Notes: generated by a model from the letters alone, not told the origin. A stretch of 64,000 bases of DNA from Corynebacterium mycetoides (GCF_900103625.1 NZ_LT629700.1:496001-560000); one strand, 5' to 3'; counted from the stretch's first letter, positions 1-9,055 are shown. Program-made: numbers and translations.

Positions 1-1
1 G

Positions 2-694
2 GGGTTCCGCGAAGACAGGATGAACCAGAAGTTGTCCGAGCCGGATCTGCCGGACGATATCGATGTGCGCGATCTCGACCGCTCTGTGCTGCAGGATTTG
101 CGGGTGCTGGCGAAGGACAACGCTGATCGCGTCGCAAAGCATATGATCATGGCATCGACGCTGCTGGAGGATGAACCGCAGTTGGCGCTGCGCCATGCCC
201 GCGCCGCGAAGAACCGGGCCGGCAGGGTCGGCGTCGTGCGTGAGACGAACGGCATCGTCGCCTACCACGCGGGGGAATGGAAGGAGGCTCTCTCGGAGCT
301 GCGGGCTGCTCGCCGGATGTCCGGCGGTCCTGGCCTCGTGGCGGTGATGGCGGACGCGGAGCGCGGTCTGGGGCGCCCGGAGAAGGCACTCGAGATCGGC
401 CGCGGCCCGGAGGTCGACCAGCTCGATGAGGTCGGCAAGATCGAGCTCGCCATCGTCATGGCCGGGGCGCGGCACGACCTCGGTCAGCACGAGGCCGCCC
501 TGGCGACTTTGCAGCGCCTGAACCCGTCATTAAAGTCGAAGGACCCGGAGCAGGCTCGACTCGCCTACGCGTATGCGGAGGCGCTGTTGAGCCTCGGCCG
601 CAGGGATGAGGCGCGGACGTGGTTTCGGCACGTGGCTGACGTCGATGCGGAGGAGATGACGGATGCCGCCGCCCGCGTCGAGGAGCTCAGCTAG
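2..694 (+). CDS. TPR-repeat protein, 5' end outside the window
   Basis: This is a tetratricopeptide-type helical repeat protein of the family found upstream of the HAD phosphatase and tlyA in mycobacteria and corynebacteria. The visible part reads as paired helices from about residue 20 onwards (for example LALRHARAAKNRAG and EWKEALSELRAARRM), which suggests a protein-binding scaffold; the partner is unknown. An ATG lies at position 20, but the frame stays open to the window edge and reads GFREDR just before it. Relatives, as I recall, carry a long Arg/Gly/Asp-rich N-terminal extension, so I infer that the gene starts outside the window and is 5'-truncated here. It ends 3 nt before the HAD gene, probably in one operon. 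Confidence 0.75.
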   Translation, partial: GFREDRMNQKLSEPDLPDDIDVRDLDRSVLQDLRVLAKDNADRVAKHMIMASTLLEDEPQLALRHARAAKNRAGRVGVVRETNGIVAYHAGEWKEALSELRAARRMSGGPGLVAVMADAERGLGRPEKALEIGRGPEVDQLDEVGKIELAIVMAGARHDLGQHEAALATLQRLNPSLKSKDPEQARLAYAYAEALLSLGRRDEARTWFRHVADVDAEEMTDAAARVEELS

Positions 695-697
695 GTA

Positions 698-1681
698 ATG
701 CCTTTAAGCTCGCTTTTCGACGCCCTCCTGCTCGACCTCGACGGCACCGTATGGTCGGGTGACGTGGCTATCGACGGGGCTGTGGACGCGATCTCGGGTT
801 CCGGCCTGCCGGCGCTCTACATAACGAACAACGCCTCTCGCAGCCCCTGGGACGTGGCCGCCAAGCTGCGCGCTCACGGACTTCCCGCCAACGCCGCGGA
901 TGTGGTGACCTCGGCACAGGCGGCCGTGGTGTTGGCGGGTAAGTACCTCGACGAAGGTGACCCGGTGCTCGTCGTCGGTGCCCCCTCCTTCAGGGAATTG
1001 GTGGCGCGGGCGGGCTACCGGGTGGTCGACTCCGCCGACGACAATCCTAGGGTGGTGCTCCACGGGCACAACCCTGAAACGGGGTGGAGGCAGCTGTCCG
1101 AGGCAGCGCTGGCGCTTGCGCGCGGCGCGCGGTACGTGGCCTCGAACCTGGACACGTCGCTGCCGACGCAGCGGGGTCTCATGGTAGGAAACGGTTCCAT
1201 GGTGGCCGCGGTCACATCCGTCACGGGCGTTGTGCCGGAGGCCGCCGGAAAGCCGCAGCCTGCCATGTTCATCCAGGCGGCGCAGCTCGCTGGGGCGAAG
1301 CGGCCCCTCGCGGTGGGCGACAGGCTGGACACCGACATCGCCGGGGCCGTGGCTGCGGGGATTCCCTCGCTGCACGTTCTCACAGGGGTGTCCGGTCAGC
1401 TAGCTTTACTCGAGGCGCCGAAGGAGCAGCGGCCCACCTTTATCGGGGAGTCGCTGGCGTCGCTCGGCGAGGAGCCGGAGGTGCTGGCGCCGTCAGCGCA
1501 GGGCGGATTCTCGGCTCGCGTAGACGGCGCAGATATCATCCTCAGCCGCGGCGAGGAAGGTGCAACCAGCGTTCAGGCGCTGCGCACGGTGCTCGAGGTG
1601 GCATGGCTTATGGAGTCGCCGCCGGCGCTCGTGCGCCCGAACTCGGACGCCGCCGAGGCCGCGCTGGCCCACTGGTGGTGA
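698..1681 (+). CDS. HAD-superfamily hydrolase, NagD-like phosphatase
   Basis: This is a 327-residue cytoplasmic phosphatase of the HAD superfamily. Motif I is DLDGT with nucleophile Asp13 and Asp15, motif II is TNN at residues 43–45, motif III is Lys185 in AGKPQP, and motif IV is VGDRLDTD around residues 206–213. The order and spacing fit the NagD/p-nitrophenylphosphatase class with a C2 cap; the substrate cannot be told. About 85 residues follow the last motif, giving an extra C-terminal domain also seen in the actinobacterial homologue beside tlyA. It starts 3 nt after the TPR gene stop, so translation is probably coupled. Confidence 0.85.
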   Translation: MPLSSLFDALLLDLDGTVWSGDVAIDGAVDAISGSGLPALYITNNASRSPWDVAAKLRAHGLPANAADVVTSAQAAVVLAGKYLDEGDPVLVVGAPSFRELVARAGYRVVDSADDNPRVVLHGHNPETGWRQLSEAALALARGARYVASNLDTSLPTQRGLMVGNGSMVAAVTSVTGVVPEAAGKPQPAMFIQAAQLAGAKRPLAVGDRLDTDIAGAVAAGIPSLHVLTGVSGQLALLEAPKEQRPTFIGESLASLGEEPEVLAPSAQGGFSARVDGADIILSRGEEGATSVQALRTVLEVAWLMESPPALVRPNSDAAEAALAHWW

Positions 1682-1688
1682 TGTGCCC

Positions 1689-1817
1689 GTGACACCCTCA
1701 GAACTCCAGCAACAGGTCGACGACATCCTCTCCACACCCGCCGGCACCTTGACCGAGGAAGCCGAGCAGCTGGCGCGGGCCCACGAGGTGCTCGCCGAGG
1801 CACTGAACACCGACTGA
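1689..1817 (+). CDS. small conserved protein between HAD phosphatase and tlyA
   Basis: This predicted protein of about 42 residues begins VTPSELQQQVDDIL and ends in AEALNTD. It is acidic and fully helical in appearance, with no motif I recognise. A short protein of unknown function occupies the same slot between the HAD phosphatase and tlyA in Mycobacterium, which is the main support. GTG at 1689 is chosen; GTG at 1683 in the same frame is equally possible, and neither has a strong Shine-Dalgarno. Its stop codon lies inside a perfect 11-bp triplication. Function unknown. Confidence 0.55.
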   Translation: MTPSELQQQVDDILSTPAGTLTEEAEQLARAHEVLAEALNTD

Positions 1818-1835
1818 ACACCGACTGAACACCGA
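1803..1835 (+). repeat. 11-bp tandem repeat, three perfect copies
   Basis: CTGAACACCGA occurs three times in a row without a mismatch. The first copy codes for the last residues of the small protein, the second supplies its TGA stop codon, and the third is untranslated. Because 11 is not a multiple of three, only the first copy is read in frame. It lies about 30 nt before the tlyA start. Confidence 0.9.
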
Positions 1836-1865
1836 ACAGACACGACACGGCAGAAAGGCAGGCCC

Positions 1866-2690
1866 GTGGCACCCGGACGCAGAAGGCTCGACGCGGAACT
1901 CGTGCGGCGTAAGCTCGCGCGTTCCCGGGAGCAGGCGCAGGCGTGGATCAAGGACGGCCGCGTCACTGTCGGCGGGTTCGCGGCCACCAAGCCCGCGACG
2001 GTGGTGGAGCCGGATGTGTCCATCAAGGTCAACGTCGATCCCGCCGACGACTGGGCGTCGCGGGGTGCGCACAAGTTGCTCGGGGCGCTGGAGGAGTTCG
2101 AGGGGCGTGGGCTGAGCGTCGAGAAGCGGCGTGCTCTGGACGCTGGGGCCTCGACGGGCGGATTCACCGATGTGCTGCTGTCGAAGGGGGCGAGCGAGGT
2201 TGTCGCGGTCGACGTCGGGTATGGCCAGCTGGTGTGGCGCCTGCAGAATGACCCGCGGGTGCGCGTGCTCGACCGCACGAACATCCGCACGCTGACCCCG
2301 GAAATGATGGGCGGGCCGGCGGACCTGATGGTGGGCGACCTCTCTTTTATCTCGCTTGAGCTCGTGCTTCCTGCCGTGGTGGCGTGCGTTGCCGAGGGGG
2401 CGGACCTGTTGCCGATGGTCAAGCCCCAGTTCGAGGTGGGTAAAGAAAGGCTCGGCCACGGCGGGGTCGTGCGCTCGCGCGAGCTGCGCGCGGAGGTCAC
2501 GGCCGACGTCGCCCGCTTCGCGCAGTCGCTCGGGCTGAGCCTGCGTGGCGTGGTCGCCTCACCGCTTCCGGGCCCGAGCGGCAACGTAGAATACTTTCTA
2601 TGGCTCGTCAAGGATGCGGGAGCGTCCCAGCTTGACGACGCTTCACTGACCGCCATGGTCGCACGCGCTGTCGAGGAAGGACCTGAGTAA
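1866..2690 (+). CDS. tlyA: TlyA rRNA 2'-O-methyltransferase
   Basis: TlyA methylates ribose 2'-hydroxyls in 16S and 23S rRNA and sets sensitivity to capreomycin and viomycin. An N-terminal S4 RNA-binding domain covers residues 5–60 (RRLDAELVRRKLARSREQA). The FtsJ-like Rossmann domain has SAM motif I DAGASTGGF at 92–100. The expected K-D-K-E catalytic tetrad is present as Lys70, Asp158 (VGDLSF), Lys186 (MVKPQFE) and Glu242 (NVEYF), each within a few residues of its place in M. tuberculosis TlyA. The GTG start follows an AGAAAGG ribosome site. The length of 274 residues is normal, and nadK follows after 4 nt. Confidence 0.95.
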   Translation: MAPGRRRLDAELVRRKLARSREQAQAWIKDGRVTVGGFAATKPATVVEPDVSIKVNVDPADDWASRGAHKLLGALEEFEGRGLSVEKRRALDAGASTGGFTDVLLSKGASEVVAVDVGYGQLVWRLQNDPRVRVLDRTNIRTLTPEMMGGPADLMVGDLSFISLELVLPAVVACVAEGADLLPMVKPQFEVGKERLGHGGVVRSRELRAEVTADVARFAQSLGLSLRGVVASPLPGPSGNVEYFLWLVKDAGASQLDDASLTAMVARAVEEGPE

Positions 2691-2694
2691 CACT

Positions 2695-3615
2695 ATGACT
2701 GGTATCAACGAGCGCACGATTCTCCTCGTCCCGCACACCTACCGCGCGGGGAATATCTACGCCGCCGCTCGCGCCGCAGAGCTGCTCAGCCAAGCGGGGA
2801 TCAAAGTCCGGCTCTTAGACCAGAAGCGCATGGGACCCGTCGACGAGGAGCCCGCGCTGCAGAAACTCGACAGGGCGGAGGACGGGCCGGAAGCGGCCGC
2901 GGGCTGCGAACTCGTGCTCGTCCTCGGCGGTGACGGGGCGTTCCTCCGCGCGGCTAACTACGCCCACGAGCAGGACGTGCCGGTGCTCGGCATTAACCTC
3001 GGCCACGTCGGGTTTTTGGCCGAGTGGGAGCAGGAGAGCCTGGATGAGGCTATCGGCCGCGTGATCGACCGGACCTACCGCATCGAGGACCGGATGACCA
3101 TCGACGTGTTCGTCAGCGATTCCGACAACAACGAGATTGGTAGGGGGTGGGCGCTGAACGAGGCGAGCATCGAAAACGTCGACCGCACCCGCGTGATGGA
3201 CGCGATATTGGAGGTGGATTACCGCCCGGTGTCCTCCTTCGGCTGCGACGGTGTGCTCATCTCCACCCCCACCGGATCCACCGCCTACGCCTTCGCCGCG
3301 GGCGGCCCGATCATGTGGCCCGAGGTGGAAGCCCTGCTGGTGGTGCCAAACAACGCGCACGCTCTGTTTACCAAGCCGCTCGTCGTCTCGCCGCGGTCCA
3401 TGGTCGCGGTCAAGTCGGAGGCGAGCACCGGCGGCGCTAACGTCGTGCTGGACGGCGCCCGCACCATCGAGATGCCCCCGGGGTCCCGCGTCGAAGCCGT
3501 CCGCGGCCGCCGCCCCGTGCGCTGGGTGCGTCTCGACGAGCACCCGTTCACCGACCGTCTCGTGCACAAGTTCCAGCTGCCGGTGTCCGGCTGGCGCGGA
3601 CCTCTGAACAAGTAA
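2695..3615 (+). CDS. nadK: NAD kinase
   Basis: This enzyme phosphorylates NAD to NADP in the cytoplasm, using ATP or polyphosphate. The diagnostic GGDG motif is at residues 78–81 (VLGGDGAFLRAA), the NE motif is at 155–156 (ALNEASIENV), and the glycine-rich stretch TPTGSTAYAFAAGGP is near 191–205. The length of 306 residues is usual for actinobacterial PpnK. The ATG lies 4 nt after the tlyA stop and probably depends on coupling, since AAGGA lies rather far upstream. recN follows 15 nt later, as in Mycobacterium. Confidence 0.95.
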   Translation: MTGINERTILLVPHTYRAGNIYAAARAAELLSQAGIKVRLLDQKRMGPVDEEPALQKLDRAEDGPEAAAGCELVLVLGGDGAFLRAANYAHEQDVPVLGINLGHVGFLAEWEQESLDEAIGRVIDRTYRIEDRMTIDVFVSDSDNNEIGRGWALNEASIENVDRTRVMDAILEVDYRPVSSFGCDGVLISTPTGSTAYAFAAGGPIMWPEVEALLVVPNNAHALFTKPLVVSPRSMVAVKSEASTGGANVVLDGARTIEMPPGSRVEAVRGRRPVRWVRLDEHPFTDRLVHKFQLPVSGWRGPLNK

Positions 3616-3630
3616 GGCGCGGGAGCGTGC

Positions 3631-5364
3631 ATGCTCACTGAAATCACGATTACGAATCTCGGCGTCATCCCGCACGCCTCGGCGGAACTGTCCTCCGGCC
3701 TTACCGTGCTCACGGGTGAGACGGGCGCGGGCAAGACCATGGTTGTCAGCGGGTTGAGGCTACTCTCGGGCGGCCGTGCCGATGCCTCCCGCGTGCGCAC
3801 CGGCGAAGACCAGGCGGTGGTCGAGGGCGTGTTCTCCGTAGACGGCGTGGATGAGGCAGCCGCGGAGGGGGCAGTCTCCATCGCCGGCAGCGCCGGGGCG
3901 CTTGCCGACGAGAACGGCGAGTACATCGTCTCCCGCTCGGTGCGAGCGACGGGACGCTCCAAGGCGCACATCGGGGGACGCACCGTCCCTGCTGCCACGC
4001 TCGGGGAATTCACCAGCCCGCTGCTGACCATCCACGGCCAGAACGACCAGCTCCGGCTCATGTCGCCGGACCAGCAGCTCGCCGCCCTCGACAGGTTTGC
4101 GCCGGGCATCGCGGCCCTGCGCGCCGAGTACCGCGCGGCGTGGTCGTCGTGGCGCGAGGCGCACAAGGAGCTGACGGAGCGCACCGAAAGGCGGCTCGAG
4201 CTCGCCCAGGAGGTGGACCAGCTGCGTTTCGCCATCGACGAGATCGATGCCGTCGCCCCCGTCGAGGGCGAGGACGAAGAGCTGGTCACGGCCATCAACC
4301 GGCTCCAGGACGTCGACGCGCTGCGGGATACGGCCCGGGAGGCGCTGGCGGCTATTGACGGCCCGGAGGCCGCCGTGGAATACGCCACCGCGGGGGAGGA
4401 CGCCGCCGCCTCGACGCTGATCGGGGTGGCCGCGGACGCGCTCGCGCAATCCAGCGACGCCGCACTCAAAGAGCTCGGCGCCCGCCTGGGTGAGGTCGCC
4501 GCGGTGCTCTCGGACGTCTCCGGCGAGCTGGGGAGTTTCGTGGCGGATCTGCCTGACGACGCCGACGAGCTGGAGAAGATGCTGCAGCGCCAGCAGGAGC
4601 TCAAGGCCCTGACGCGCAAGTACGCGCCCGACGCGGCGGGCGTGGTCGCCTGGCGCGCGAAGGCGGCGAAGCGGCTGAGCAAAATAGACACGTCGGCTGG
4701 GGCAGTGGAGGAGCTCAAAGCGCGGGTGGCCCAGCTCCGGGCGGAGATGGAACACCGCGCCGCAGACCTGACGGGGGCGCGTCGAGAAGCGGCGGCCGAG
4801 TTGGGGAAGCAGGTCACGGCCGAGCTCCACGGGCTCGCGATGCCCAAGGCGCGGCTGACGGTGGAACTCAGCGCGCACGACTTCACCAGGGACGGCGCGG
4901 ACGCAGTGGAGTTCAGACTGGCGCCGAACGCGTCGGCGGAGCCCCAGCCGTTGTCCACCAGCGCCTCCGGCGGCGAGCTTTCGCGCGTCATGCTCGCCGT
5001 GGAGGTAGTCCTGAGCGGGTCGACCCACGGCACGACGCTCGTGTTCGACGAGGTCGACGCCGGCGTGGGCGGGCGCGCCGCGGTGGAGATCGGGCGCCGG
5101 CTGGCGCGCCTGGCCACCAACAACCAGGTGATCGTGGTCACGCACCTGCCGCAGGTCGCGGCGTACGCCGACACGCATCTCCACGTGGCGAAGGACGTGG
5201 GGGATGACGCGGTGACCTCTGGCGTCGTTACGCTCGCGGGTGATGAGCGGGTCGACGAGCTCGCGCGGATGCTCGCCGGCATGGACGATTCGGACACCGG
5301 CCGGGCGCACGCGGCCGAGTTGCTCGAGCGCGCGGGCGAGGAGATTGCGGAATTGCGCCAGTAA
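3631..5364 (+). CDS. recN: DNA repair protein RecN
   Basis: RecN is an SMC-like ATPase of double-strand-break repair that holds DNA ends together. The N-terminal Walker A is GETGAGKT at residues 29–36. A long charged coiled-coil region covers roughly 150–370, rich in Glu, Arg and Ala heptads. The C-terminal head has the ABC signature SASGGELSRVM near 443 and Walker B LVFDEVDAGVGG near 470. The 577-residue length is normal. ATG follows a GGGAG ribosome site 7 nt upstream. No SOS box is apparent in the 15-nt gap to nadK, so control probably lies upstream in the operon. Confidence 0.95.
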   Translation: MLTEITITNLGVIPHASAELSSGLTVLTGETGAGKTMVVSGLRLLSGGRADASRVRTGEDQAVVEGVFSVDGVDEAAAEGAVSIAGSAGALADENGEYIVSRSVRATGRSKAHIGGRTVPAATLGEFTSPLLTIHGQNDQLRLMSPDQQLAALDRFAPGIAALRAEYRAAWSSWREAHKELTERTERRLELAQEVDQLRFAIDEIDAVAPVEGEDEELVTAINRLQDVDALRDTAREALAAIDGPEAAVEYATAGEDAAASTLIGVAADALAQSSDAALKELGARLGEVAAVLSDVSGELGSFVADLPDDADELEKMLQRQQELKALTRKYAPDAAGVVAWRAKAAKRLSKIDTSAGAVEELKARVAQLRAEMEHRAADLTGARREAAAELGKQVTAELHGLAMPKARLTVELSAHDFTRDGADAVEFRLAPNASAEPQPLSTSASGGELSRVMLAVEVVLSGSTHGTTLVFDEVDAGVGGRAAVEIGRRLARLATNNQVIVVTHLPQVAAYADTHLHVAKDVGDDAVTSGVVTLAGDERVDELARMLAGMDDSDTGRAHAAELLERAGEEIAELRQ

Positions 5365-5414
5365 CTGCGCGCGCCTTCCACAGACGTGCAGGTGGACGCT
5401 GCATAATGTGGCGC

Positions 5415-6608
5415 ATGACTGTCACTCCTTCAGATCCGGCGGCGGGCACCGTCCAGGGGCGGTTGCGTGACTGCACCGTGCAGGGCAAGGGTCTGGGCAA
5501 GCTGAGCTCGGGCGAGATCGCTGTGGTGGACTCGCCCGACATGACGCGGCGCGAGGCGGAGCAGCTCATCGGCGCGACCCCCGCCGCGGTGGTGAATCTG
5601 TCGCAGTTCAGCACCGGCGCCATCCCGAACTACGGGCCCCACCTGCTCATGGACGCCGGGATCCCGCTCGTAGAGGGCGCGGGTGCCGAAATGCGCTCGC
5701 AGCTGCGCAGCGGCAAGAAGGCCACCATCGCCGTCGACGGCACCATCTACGTGGGCAAAAAGCACGCCGGCACCGGACAGTACGTGGACCGGGCCGCTGT
5801 TGACGCCACGTTCGCTTCCGCGCAGCAGAGCTTGGTCGACCACATGGAGGCCTACTTCGGTAACACGATCGAGTTCATCCATTCCGAATCGCCCCTGCTT
5901 ATCGACGGCGTGGGCGTGCCCGATCTCGGCGACGCCATGGACGGGGAAAAGGTGCTCATCGTCTCCGGCGGCGTCGGTGAGGCGGAGCGCCTTCGCGAGC
6001 GCCTGGGCAACCTACGCAACTTCATCCGGGAGTACTCCCCGGTGATCATCGGCGTGGGTGCGGCGTCGGACACGTTGACCGATCTGGGATACAACCCGGA
6101 CTTTATCGTGGGCGATCCCGCGGACATCTCGGCGGAGAGCCTGCGCGGGAACGCGAAGGTGATCCTGCCCGCCGATCCCGACGGGCACGCGGTGGGCCTC
6201 GAGCGCATCCAGGATCTCGGGGTGGGTGCCATGACCTTTCCCGCCGCGACGAGCTCGCCGACCGATCTCGCGATCCTGCTGGCCACGTTCCACGGGGCAG
6301 AGACGATTGCTACGGTGGGTGAGACCGTCGAGCTGGACGAGATGTTCGCCCACCCGGCCGATTCCTCGCCGGCGGCGCTGCTCGCCCGGCTCAAGGCGGG
6401 ACACCGGCTCGTGGACGCCTCCGTGATTGAGAACCTGTACCGCACTACCTCCGGCGGCGGCGTCGCCTGGGCCTGGGCGGTGCTGGGCGTGCTGGTGGCC
6501 CTGGCGACCATCATCGTCATCGTGGGCCTCGGCGGGCCGGGGGGATTCACCGACAACGTGGTTGATACCTGGAACCAGATCGCCTCGCGCGTGAACGGAT
6601 GGCTGTAG
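5415..6608 (+). CDS. steA: SteA, septal cell-separation protein
   Basis: This is the homologue of C. glutamicum SteA (M. tuberculosis Rv1697), a cytoplasmic protein with a thiamin-pyrophosphokinase-like fold that works with SteB at the septum to promote daughter-cell separation. The central part has VSGGVGEAER and the phosphate-binding-like loop IVGDPADIS. A single transmembrane helix sits near the C terminus (VAWAWAVLGVLVALATII), so it is membrane-tethered with the enzyme-like domain inside. I place the start at ATG 5415 because CATAAT lies exactly 7 nt before it, which fits a leaderless transcript; ATG 5406 is in frame but overlaps that −10. Confidence 0.85.
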   Translation: MTVTPSDPAAGTVQGRLRDCTVQGKGLGKLSSGEIAVVDSPDMTRREAEQLIGATPAAVVNLSQFSTGAIPNYGPHLLMDAGIPLVEGAGAEMRSQLRSGKKATIAVDGTIYVGKKHAGTGQYVDRAAVDATFASAQQSLVDHMEAYFGNTIEFIHSESPLLIDGVGVPDLGDAMDGEKVLIVSGGVGEAERLRERLGNLRNFIREYSPVIIGVGAASDTLTDLGYNPDFIVGDPADISAESLRGNAKVILPADPDGHAVGLERIQDLGVGAMTFPAATSSPTDLAILLATFHGAETIATVGETVELDEMFAHPADSSPAALLARLKAGHRLVDASVIENLYRTTSGGGVAWAWAVLGVLVALATIIVIVGLGGPGGFTDNVVDTWNQIASRVNGWL

Positions 6609-7450
6609 GGATGCGGAGGAACAAGGGGAACCCGGGCCTTGTCGCTGCGGGGCTCGGCTGGGGCCTGGCGGCGGGCGTGGCGCTCGGGGCGCTGCTGCTC
6701 GCGCCGGCGCTTAACGCCGTGAACGAGGGCCACGCTGACGCGCCCGCCGCGTCGTCCGCGGACGATGCCCGGGACACGGCCGCCCGTGAGGAGGCCGCTG
6801 CCGCCAACGAGCTTGTCGGCTCAAAGTCCGCAGAGCTTGTCGACGGCGCACTCGACGGAGCGTCCGTAATCATGCTGCGCACCTCGGCCGTGCCGGAGGA
6901 CGAGGCGAGCAAGCAACGCTGGCTCCTGAACAAGGCCGGATCGGACGACGCCGGATCCATCGTGCTGACGGAGAAGTTCACCTCCCAGGAGGCGGCCGAC
7001 GAGCTCAACACGATCATCGCCAACACCTTGCCTGCCGGCGCCCAGCTCTCCGTGGACAACCGAGCGCCCGGAGTGCACGCCGGCGAGGCGCTCTCCGCCG
7101 CGCTGTCCAAGGACGAGTCCGGGCAGCCCCGCGCGAGCGTGGAGGACCGGGAGTTCTTGCTGGACACCCTCGCCGAGGCCGGATTCATTGAGTATCAGCC
7201 GGGGTCCGTCATCGCCGCCGACGGCGCGGTTGTGCTCGCGGGCGCGGGTGATGGTGAGCAGAGCTTTGGCCGCGACGCGCTGGAGAACTTCGCCGGCGCC
7301 TTCCGCACCCAGGGCCCCGCGTTGGTCGTCGCGTCGCCCGGCCCCAAGGACGGCACCACCGCGTCGCCTGAGGTGGGCTTTGCCGGCACCGAGACGGGCC
7401 GCGTGAACACCGTGCTCGCCCTGCGCGACGAGCTGCGGACCGCCCGCTAG
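6599..7450 (+). CDS. steB: SteB, MctB-like septal membrane protein
   Basis: This is the homologue of C. glutamicum SteB and M. tuberculosis Rv1698 (MctB). An N-terminal signal anchor (LVAAGLGWGLAAGVALGALL) precedes an Ala/Asp/Glu-rich helical region and an extracytoplasmic domain, giving about 283 residues. The family is reported both as a septum-cleavage partner of SteA and, in Mycobacterium, as a copper-efflux channel component; in Corynebacterium the SteA link is the better guide. The start at 6599 overlaps the steA stop by 10 nt; ATG 6611 is a possible alternative and neither has a clear ribosome site. In relatives pyrG follows this gene; here NUDIX does. Confidence 0.8.
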   Translation: MAVGMRRNKGNPGLVAAGLGWGLAAGVALGALLLAPALNAVNEGHADAPAASSADDARDTAAREEAAAANELVGSKSAELVDGALDGASVIMLRTSAVPEDEASKQRWLLNKAGSDDAGSIVLTEKFTSQEAADELNTIIANTLPAGAQLSVDNRAPGVHAGEALSAALSKDESGQPRASVEDREFLLDTLAEAGFIEYQPGSVIAADGAVVLAGAGDGEQSFGRDALENFAGAFRTQGPALVVASPGPKDGTTASPEVGFAGTETGRVNTVLALRDELRTAR

Positions 7451-7461
7451 AGTTGGTACCC

Positions 7462-8106
7462 ATGCCGCACGACTACGCCGTCACCTCCTCTCAGCTGCTT
7501 GTCGACGCCCCCATCCTCGCGCTGCGCCGCGACACCGTCACCATGCCTGGGGGCAACGACGCCACCCGTGAAGTCGTTGAACACCTCGGCGCCGTCGCCG
7601 TGGTCGCGATGGACGAGCGCGGCCGCATCGTACTCGTGGAGCAGTACCGCCACTCGGTGGGCCGGCGCCTCAAGGAGCTGCCCGCCGGCATCCTTGACGT
7701 CGAAGACGAGCCTGAGCTCGACTGCGCCAAGCGCGAGCTGCGCGAGGAAGCGGGGCTCGCGGCCGACACGTGGGGGGTGCTGGTGGACCTTGTCACGTCG
7801 CCCGGCTTCGCCGAGGAGGCGGTGCGGGTGTTTATGGCCACGGGCCTGTCCCAGGTGGAGCAGCCGGAGGCGGAGGACGAGGAGGCCGACATGTCCCTGG
7901 AGTGGGTCCCCTTGGGAGAGGCGCGCGACCGCGTGTTCGCCGGGGAGATCACCAACTCCATCGCGGTCGCCGGAATCCTGGCGGCGCACGCAGTGGTATC
8001 GGGGGAGGGCGCTGTGCGTAGCACCGACGAGCCCTTTGACCTGCGCCCGACGTCGATGGCCCGGCGCAGGCAGGGCCGCGGCGACGGCGACCTGAAGAAG
8101 GTGTAG
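7462..8106 (+). CDS. NUDIX hydrolase, ADP-ribose pyrophosphatase type
   Basis: The Nudix box begins at Gly76 in [12 protein letters not shown] and ends with the canonical REL-REE-AGL at residues 91–99, where Glu95 and Glu96 bind the metals. Length (214 residues) and the [12 protein letters not shown] context match the ADP-ribose pyrophosphatase NudF group, which hydrolyses ADP-ribose to AMP and ribose 5-phosphate. The start is ATG 7462; TTG 7453 in frame is less likely. TAGAGT, which contains the TAG stop of steB, lies 8 nt before the ATG and may be a −10 element for a leaderless transcript. xerD follows after 11 nt. Confidence 0.85.
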   Translation: MPHDYAVTSSQLLVDAPILALRRDTVTMPGGNDATREVVEHLGAVAVVAMDERGRIVLVEQYRHSVGRRLKELPAGILDVEDEPELDCAKRELREEAGLAADTWGVLVDLVTSPGFAEEAVRVFMATGLSQVEQPEAEDEEADMSLEWVPLGEARDRVFAGEITNSIAVAGILAAHAVVSGEGAVRSTDEPFDLRPTSMARRRQGRGDGDLKKV

Positions 8107-8117
8107 GCACGGCCGCT

Positions 8118-9023
8118 GTGACACCCCGACAGATCGCCGCCATGTGGCTCGACCACCTGGCGGTCGAGCGGGGCGTGAGTGCGCACACCCTGTCGAATTA
8201 CCGCCGGGACGTCAACCGCTACCTCGGCTGGCTCGACGCCGCGGGCATCACCAACCTGGACGCCGTCGCCTCCACCGACCTGGAGGCGTACCTCGCGCAG
8301 CTGCGGCGGGGGAGCGAGGGCGTGCGACCGCTGGCCGCGTCCTCGGCAGGCCGCGCGCTCGTTGTCGCGCGGGGCCTGCACAAGTTCGCCGTCACCGAAG
8401 GCCTCATCGGCGCGGACGTCTCCGCGGTGGTTTCCCCGCCGCACTCCGGCGCCGCGCTGCCCGATACGCTCTCCGTGGAGGAGGTCGCTTCGCTTCTCGA
8501 CGCCTGTCCGACCGACACGCCGGCCCAGCTCAGGGACAAGGCGCTGCTGGAAACGCTCTACGCCACCGGCGCCCGCGTCTCGGAGGTGCTGGGCCTTGTG
8601 GTTGATGACGTCGCGGCGGACGCGGAGGTGCTCACGGTCACGGGCAAGGGCGGCAAGCAGCGCCTCGTGCCGGTCGGCTCGCACGCGCGGGCCGCCATCG
8701 ACGCCTACCTCGTGCGGGGCCGCCCGGCGCTGGCCAACGGGACCTCACACGCGCTGTTCCTGAACAAGCGGGGGACGGTGCTATCGCGGCAGAGCGCCTG
8801 GAGCATTATCAAGGACGCCGCAGCGCGCGCCGGCCTGGGCGCGGACATCTCTCCGCACACGCTCCGGCACTCGTTTGCCACCCACCTGCTGGAGGGCGGT
8901 GCCGACGTGCGCACGGTGCAGGAACTCCTCGGCCACGCGTCGGTGACGACGACCCAGATCTACACGCACATCACCGCTGATAACCTGCGAGAGGTGTGGA
9001 AAACGTCCCACCCGCGAGCGTAG
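8118..9023 (+). CDS. xerD: Tyrosine recombinase XerD
   Basis: This site-specific tyrosine recombinase resolves chromosome dimers at dif together with XerC. The N-terminal SAM-like core-binding domain covers about 1–105. The catalytic domain shows every active-site residue: Arg153 in TGARVSE, Lys177 in TGKGGKQR, His247 and Arg250 in HTLRHSF, His273 in LLGHASV and nucleophile Tyr282 in QIYTHI. The length of 301 residues is normal. GTG is the only suitable start after the NUDIX stop. Position next to parA and scpAB matches Mycobacterium and Corynebacterium, so this is the housekeeping enzyme rather than a phage integrase. Confidence 0.93.
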   Translation: MTPRQIAAMWLDHLAVERGVSAHTLSNYRRDVNRYLGWLDAAGITNLDAVASTDLEAYLAQLRRGSEGVRPLAASSAGRALVVARGLHKFAVTEGLIGADVSAVVSPPHSGAALPDTLSVEEVASLLDACPTDTPAQLRDKALLETLYATGARVSEVLGLVVDDVAADAEVLTVTGKGGKQRLVPVGSHARAAIDAYLVRGRPALANGTSHALFLNKRGTVLSRQSAWSIIKDAAARAGLGADISPHTLRHSFATHLLEGGADVRTVQELLGHASVTTTQIYTHITADNLREVWKTSHPRA

Positions 9024-9055
9024 GCGGTACCCCGATGCATGGAAGATGGTTCAAC

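Noticed and set aside
8118..9023. Phage integrase with attachment site near tRNA-Pro
   Set aside because: The recombinase is XerD in its conserved context 8 kb from the tRNA, and no duplicated tRNA end or phage gene is present.
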